Of a DNA stretch of 9,715 bases, positions 7,057 to 9,715 are shown piece by piece. Position 1 is the first letter of the stretch; every line of letters begins with the position of its first letter. The stretch covers positions 1 to 9,715 of the forward strand of contig DAHVXO010000228.1 in the NCBI GenBank assembly GCA_027356675.1. The letters are read 5' to 3'. A program made the position numbers and the translations under genes. The DNA is from Symbiobacteriaceae bacterium (GTDB taxonomy: Bacteria; Bacillota_E; Symbiobacteriia; Symbiobacteriales; Symbiobacteriaceae). The notes below the pieces were generated by a model. The model was given only the letters and a program-made list of their open reading frames with translations. It made no database searches and was not told the origin of the DNA.

Positions 7057-7728
7057 ATGGCAGCGCGCGTCTTGCTACTGACAGGGTTCGAGCCGTTCGG
7101 AGACGACGGCCGCAACCCTTCGCTGGAGATCGCCCGGTCGCTCTCCGGCCGGGTGATTGACGGTTGCCGGATCGTGGGGGTGGAGCTTCCGGTGGACACC
7201 CTTGCCTTGCCAGAGCGCATGGCGGAGCTTTTGGCCGAGTGGGGACAGGAGCTGGCAGGCGTCGTTCAGGTAGGGTTGGCCAACGGTCGGGCCGCCATCG
7301 GGTTGGAGCGGGTGGCAATCAACTGCCGGGACTTTCCGATCCCCGACAACGCCGGGAACCAGCCCATGGGCCTGCCCTGCGTGGCGGGCGGTCCCGCCGC
7401 CTATTTCAGCACCCTGCCGCTTCGCCAGGCGCTGGTCGACCTGCGAAAGGCCGGTGTGCCAGCCTTCATCTCCAATACGGCAGGCACGTACCTGTGCAAC
7501 CAGGCCATGTATACCACCCTGCATCTGCTGGAGAAACGGGAGCTTGCGGTTCCGGCTGGATTCGTCCACGTGCCTTATCTGCCGGAGCAGGTAGCCGCCA
7601 GGGGAGAAGGGCTCCCGAGCCTTGCCTTCGAGGTGGCTCTTCGGGCCGCGGAGATCATCTTGCTTGCAGTTGCGACGGCGACCCCGGGAGCCCCCGGGCC
7701 CGAGATCGTTGCCGGTGCGGTATCTTGA
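7057..7728 (+). CDS. pcp: Pyroglutamyl peptidase I (pyrrolidone-carboxylate peptidase)
   Basis: A 223-residue cytoplasmic cysteine peptidase of family C15, which removes N-terminal pyroglutamate (5-oxoproline) from peptides. The N-terminal pattern LLTGFEPFG...NPS (7-22) is typical. The catalytic triad is visible as E84 in GLERVAIN, C147 in SNTAGTYLCNQAMY and H171 in GFVHVPYLPEQ. PIPDNAGNQP (94-103) and GGPAAYFSTLPLRQA (111-125) also match. One departure: the segment usually written GQAGGR reads GLANGR (73-78), so a Gln near the ring-binding pocket is Leu and a Gly is Asn. The last 20 residues are a loose Ala/Pro/Gly tail. ATG 7057 lies 8 bases after GGGAGG (7043-7048) and 18 bases after the ATPase stop. 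Its place behind a peptide-type importer suggests it processes the imported compound. Confidence 0.92.
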   Translation: MAARVLLLTGFEPFGDDGRNPSLEIARSLSGRVIDGCRIVGVELPVDTLALPERMAELLAEWGQELAGVVQVGLANGRAAIGLERVAINCRDFPIPDNAGNQPMGLPCVAGGPAAYFSTLPLRQALVDLRKAGVPAFISNTAGTYLCNQAMYTTLHLLEKRELAVPAGFVHVPYLPEQVAARGEGLPSLAFEVALRAAEIILLAVATATPGAPGPEIVAGAVS

Positions 7729-7745
7729 CGCAGGGAGGGTTCGTG

Positions 7746-8630
7746 ATGCAGGAGCGAGTGATTGGGAAAGAGAGTCTGGTTCGCGTGGCGACTGTGCAGT
7801 TCGAGCCCATCATCGCCGACAAGGAGCAGAACCTGAAGCGCTCCGAGGAGTTGATTCGCGAGGCGGCCCAAAATGGTGCGAAGCTGGTGATCCTGCCCGA
7901 ACTCTGCAACACGGGCTACGTCCTCAACTCGCGCGCAGAGGCCTTCGCCCTCTCGGAGCCCGTGCCCGGGGGCCCCACCTCCGACCTGTGGGGTGGCCTC
8001 GCCAAAGAGCTCAACCTCTTCATCGCCGCCGGGATCACCGAGCGGGAAGGCGTCAAGCTCTTCAACTCGGAGGCCCTGTACGGACCGTCCGGCCATATCG
8101 GGACGTTTCGCAAACTCCACCTCTGGTATGAAGAGAAGCTCTTCTTTGAGCCGGGCGACAAAGGGATGCCGGTTTTCCATACCGAAATCGGCCGCATCGC
8201 CATGTGCATCTGCTATGACATGTGGTTCCCCGAGGTCTTCCGGCTGGCGGCCGTCCAGGGGGCCGACATTGTGGCGGTGGCCACCAACTGGGTCCCGATT
8301 CCGGGCCAGCGTGAGGGCGAGAAGCCCATGGCGATCAACCTGGCTATGGCCAACGCCCACTGCAACGGGATCTTCATCGCTTGCGCTGACCGGATTGGCG
8401 TGGAGCGGGGCCAGCCGTTCGTGGGCAGCAGCGTGATCGTCAACCCTGCGGGCTGGCCGATTGCGGGTCCAGCGCCCATGGAGAGCGAGGCGATCCTCTA
8501 CGCCGACTGCAACCTGGTGGAGGCCCGCCGGGCCAAGTCCTGGAGCGACCTGAACGTGGTGCTGCGGGACAGGCGGACCGATCTTTACGACACCATGCTT
8601 GGGACTGGCGCGAAGCCGTTCGGGTGGTAA
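7746..8630 (+). CDS. Carbon-nitrogen hydrolase (nitrilase superfamily amidase/N-carbamoylase type)
   Basis: A 294-residue cytoplasmic enzyme of the nitrilase superfamily, which hydrolyses amides, N-carbamoyl groups or nitriles through a Glu-Lys-Cys site. The catalytic residues are visible: E52 in LPELCNTGY, K123 in FRKLHLWYEEKLFFEPGD (with the accessory Glu at 129 or 130) and C156 in CICYDMWFPEVFR. The pattern fits the amidase/carbamoylase branches better than true nitrilases, but the substrate cannot be assigned. I chose ATG 7746 because GGGAGGG (7733-7739) lies 6 bases upstream. The frame is open far upstream through pcp, but that stretch is a shadow of pcp and shares nothing with this family. 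It lies 17 bases after pcp and is the last gene before a strong hairpin, so it probably works with pcp on the imported compound. Confidence 0.9.
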   Translation: MQERVIGKESLVRVATVQFEPIIADKEQNLKRSEELIREAAQNGAKLVILPELCNTGYVLNSRAEAFALSEPVPGGPTSDLWGGLAKELNLFIAAGITEREGVKLFNSEALYGPSGHIGTFRKLHLWYEEKLFFEPGDKGMPVFHTEIGRIAMCICYDMWFPEVFRLAAVQGADIVAVATNWVPIPGQREGEKPMAINLAMANAHCNGIFIACADRIGVERGQPFVGSSVIVNPAGWPIAGPAPMESEAILYADCNLVEARRAKSWSDLNVVLRDRRTDLYDTMLGTGAKPFGW

Positions 8631-8671
8631 ACCAGGCCAGCACACATGATTCTTCAGTAGGTCTAGATGCA

Positions 8672-8700
8672 GACAGCCGCCGGCGGTGCCGGCGGCTGTC
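8672..8700 (+). terminator. Strong hairpin ending the transport operon
   Basis: GACAGCCGCCGGC (8672-8684) pairs perfectly over 13 bases with GCCGGCGGCTGTC (8688-8700) around a GGT loop. It lies 41 bases after the hydrolase stop. Only a short T-rich stretch (ATTTGT) follows, so the T run is weak, but the stem is long and GC-rich and the position is right for an intrinsic terminator of the eight-gene operon. Confidence 0.72.
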
Positions 8701-8702
8701 AT

Positions 8703-8710
8703 TTGTACAA
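8703..8710. promoter_or_regulatory. TTGTACAA palindrome, possible GntR-family operator
   Basis: A perfect 8-base palindrome with the GT...AC core used by GntR-family regulators. It lies directly after the operon terminator and about 120 bases before the start of the GntR gene, a reasonable place for autoregulation. An 8-base palindrome can occur by chance in this AT-rich stretch. Confidence 0.25.
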
Positions 8711-8763
8711 TCCCAAAAATATATTTTACATAGCAGAAGGGAAAATATCGGCACCACTGAATG

Positions 8764-8788
8764 TATAGTAAAATCAATTGTTAACAGT
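8764..8788 (+). promoter_or_regulatory. Candidate -10 and GntR-type operator before the regulator gene
   Basis: TATAGT (8764-8769) matches the -10 consensus at five of six positions but has no convincing -35 at the usual distance. Ten bases on, TGTTAACA (8779-8786) is a perfect palindrome with a GT...AC core; with its flanks (8777-8788) ten of twelve bases are symmetric. A site there would overlap the expected transcription start, so the GntR protein could repress its own gene. The 8701-8800 stretch is clearly more AT-rich than the genes around it, as expected for a promoter region. Confidence 0.35.
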
Positions 8789-8801
8789 TTACTTTGCAAG
8801 T

Positions 8802-8816
8802 GTTGACACCCTCAAC
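8802..8816. repeat. Short inverted repeat in the leader of the GntR gene
   Basis: GTTGA (8802-8806) and TCAAC (8812-8816) form an inverted repeat around CACCC, extendable by a G-T and a G-C pair. It lies six bases before the GGAGG ribosome binding site of the regulator gene, so it could be a small leader hairpin or a further operator. It contains a perfect TTGACA, but that lies too close to the start codon to be the -35 of this gene. Confidence 0.25.
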
Positions 8817-8832
8817 GCCACGGAGGCTCACG

Positions 8833-9483
8833 ATGAAAATCACCCACCTTTCCTTGAAGGAGATCATTGTCGAACGGCTCCGCCAGGACATTTTCAACGG
8901 AACGTACAAACCTGGAACGCGGCTGGTTGAACAGAGTCTGGCGGTCCAGTATGGCGTTAGCCGTGGACCCATTCGCGAGGCTTTGGTCCAGTTGGAACAG
9001 GAAGGGCTCGTACACGTGAACCCGCGCCGCGGTGCGCTGGTGACCGAGGTCTCCCCAACGGAGGCCTGGGAGATCTACACCCTCCGGGGCCACCTGGAAG
9101 GGTTGGCGGTGAAGCTTGCTGCCCCGCACTGGACGGACGAACATGGAACCCGCCTGGCCGCTTTAATGGAGGAGATGGAGCAACTGGGGCCCCTGGACTG
9201 GCTCGAGGCGATCAACCTGGATCAGCGGTTCCACCATTTGATTGTCGAAGCATCAGGCAATCGAACGCTGTTTCAGGCCTATCAGACCCTGGATTCAAAG
9301 GTTGTTGCCTGTTTTTTCGCCGTGAAACTATACCTTGGGGGCTTGCCGGTGAACATGGCAAAACGCCACAGTAAGTTGGCAGAAGCGTTGCAGCAGAAGG
9401 ACTTCTGGCGGGCGGAGATCCTTGCCATCGACCACTGGTCTGAGACGGCAGCACGCTTCCGGTCCCTGGTGCCCAACGGTTGA
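8833..9483 (+). CDS. GntR-family transcriptional regulator, FCD (FadR) subfamily
   Basis: A 216-residue DNA-binding regulator, normal length for the FCD group, whose members usually respond to organic acids or sugar acids. The winged helix is at about 7-75: LSLKEIIVERLRQDIFNG, then GTRLVEQSLA and the recognition-helix region GVSRGPIREALVQLEQEGLV (41-60). The all-helical FCD domain follows, with the expected metal-site residues D130 and H134 (NLDQRFHH), H179 (KRHSKLAEAL) and H201 (IDHW). I chose ATG 8833 because GGAGG (8822-8826) lies 6 bases upstream; a TTG at 8794 in the same frame has no ribosome binding site. Palindromes with GT...AC cores upstream suggest autoregulation. The dehydrogenase gene begins 46 bases after the stop with no terminator between, so it is probably co-transcribed. 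Whether the regulator also controls the transport operon is unknown. Confidence 0.92.
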   Translation: MKITHLSLKEIIVERLRQDIFNGTYKPGTRLVEQSLAVQYGVSRGPIREALVQLEQEGLVHVNPRRGALVTEVSPTEAWEIYTLRGHLEGLAVKLAAPHWTDEHGTRLAALMEEMEQLGPLDWLEAINLDQRFHHLIVEASGNRTLFQAYQTLDSKVVACFFAVKLYLGGLPVNMAKRHSKLAEALQQKDFWRAEILAIDHWSETAARFRSLVPNG

Positions 9484-9529
9484 GGGTCCGTTGCGTGTTC
9501 GCAGACAGCACTTGAACGAGGTGTGAGCG

Positions 9530-9715
9530 GTGGAACTGAACTTCAGCGGGAAGACCGCAATTGTGACCGGGGCTTCGCATGGGATTGGACGAGCGATCTG
9601 CGTGGAGCTCGGGCGCAGGGGGGCAAGGGTATTTGCCACTGATATTCTGCCTGAGGACCTCGGCGAGACCAAACGGGCGGTGGAGGCAGCGGGTGGTGAC
9701 TGCGAGACCGCGGTG
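9530..9715 (+). CDS. Short-chain dehydrogenase/reductase, 5' part only
   Basis: The first 62 residues of a classical SDR oxidoreductase; the rest lies beyond the window. After the start MELNFSGKTAIV comes the nucleotide-binding motif TGASHGIG (13-20, TGxxxGxG). The second strand ends in VFATDI, with D38 in the position that favours NAD(H) over NADP(H). The start is GTG 9530, 6 bases after GAGGTG (9518-9523). The catalytic Ser-Tyr-Lys part is not in view, so the substrate is unknown; acids, alcohols and sugars are all possible. It follows the FCD-type GntR gene closely, a common pairing in catabolic units. Confidence 0.88.
   Translation, partial: MELNFSGKTAIVTGASHGIGRAICVELGRRGARVFATDILPEDLGETKRAVEAAGGDCETAV

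Noticed and set aside
7000..7060. Truncation of the second ATPase by a frameshift
   Set aside because: The 18 bases between the stop and the pcp start hold only the pcp ribosome binding site. No remnant of the missing extension appears in any frame, so the protein ends naturally.
7164..8630. A 488-codon open frame reading through pcp into the C-N hydrolase
   Set aside because: The first 194 codons lie in another frame over pcp, whose catalytic triad is intact in its own frame, and their composition is Arg/Gly-rich like a high-GC shadow. The ribosome binding site at 7733-7739 supports a start at 7746.
7575..8777. A 400-codon open frame on the minus strand opposite the hydrolase
   Set aside because: The translation has no recognisable domain and is rich in residues typical of antisense high-GC frames. 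The + strand frame has all family motifs of a real enzyme.
8803..8808. Perfect TTGACA as a -35 box for the GntR gene
   Set aside because: It lies only 24 bases before the start codon, so the matching -10 would overlap the ribosome binding site and start. No -10 is seen there.
8794..8832. TTG start giving 13 extra residues to the GntR regulator
   Set aside because: It has no ribosome binding site, and the extension would cover the leader inverted repeat. ATG 8833 has GGAGG at ideal spacing.
1..9715. CRISPR array, insertion sequence, tRNA or rRNA genes
   Set aside because: No spaced direct repeats, transposase genes, terminal inverted repeats or structured RNA genes were seen by eye on either strand.

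Overview
The window is high-GC bacterial DNA with every supported gene on the + strand. Purine-rich ribosome binding sites (GGGAGG, GGAGG, GGGGGG) lie 5-8 nt before most starts. Genes are tightly packed or overlapping, and the binding-protein lipoprotein has a Ser/Asn-rich linker. This suggests a high-GC, Gram-positive-type organism such as a Symbiobacterium-like or other GC-rich Firmicute. That is an inference from style; no marker gene fixes the taxonomy.

Layout. Bases 1-28 probably hold the last codons of an upstream gene, followed by a GC hairpin with a T run (60-82) that looks like its terminator. A short leader (83-195) with palindromes and a weak -10 precedes what looks like one eight-gene operon (196-8630): a sodium:solute symporter (SSS family), a peptide/nickel-type ABC importer (lipoprotein binding protein, two permeases, two ATPases), a pyroglutamyl peptidase (pcp) and a nitrilase-superfamily C-N hydrolase. 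A 13-bp perfect hairpin (8672-8700) closes it. An AT-rich spacer carrying possible GntR-type operators leads to a second unit: an FCD-type GntR regulator and, cut by the window end, a short-chain dehydrogenase.

Working together. The ABC importer probably brings in a peptide or peptide-like compound. Pcp would then remove an N-terminal pyroglutamyl group and the C-N hydrolase would cleave an amide or carbamoyl bond. The symporter may import a related small organic acid or a product of the pathway. The substrate cannot be read from the sequence.

Main observation. The two ATPases carry complementary defects. The first has lost both glycines of its ABC signature (MSDSM where family members have F/L-S-G-G-M/Q). 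The second has Asn in place of the switch histidine (IANNL where family members have ISHDL). In the head-to-tail ABC dimer these two positions belong to the same composite ATP site, and the other site keeps all its motifs. The importer is therefore predicted to have one consensus and one degenerate ATP site, an arrangement well known in heterodimeric exporters but not typical of peptide importers. The second ATPase also lacks the C-terminal Cys-bearing extension present in the first.
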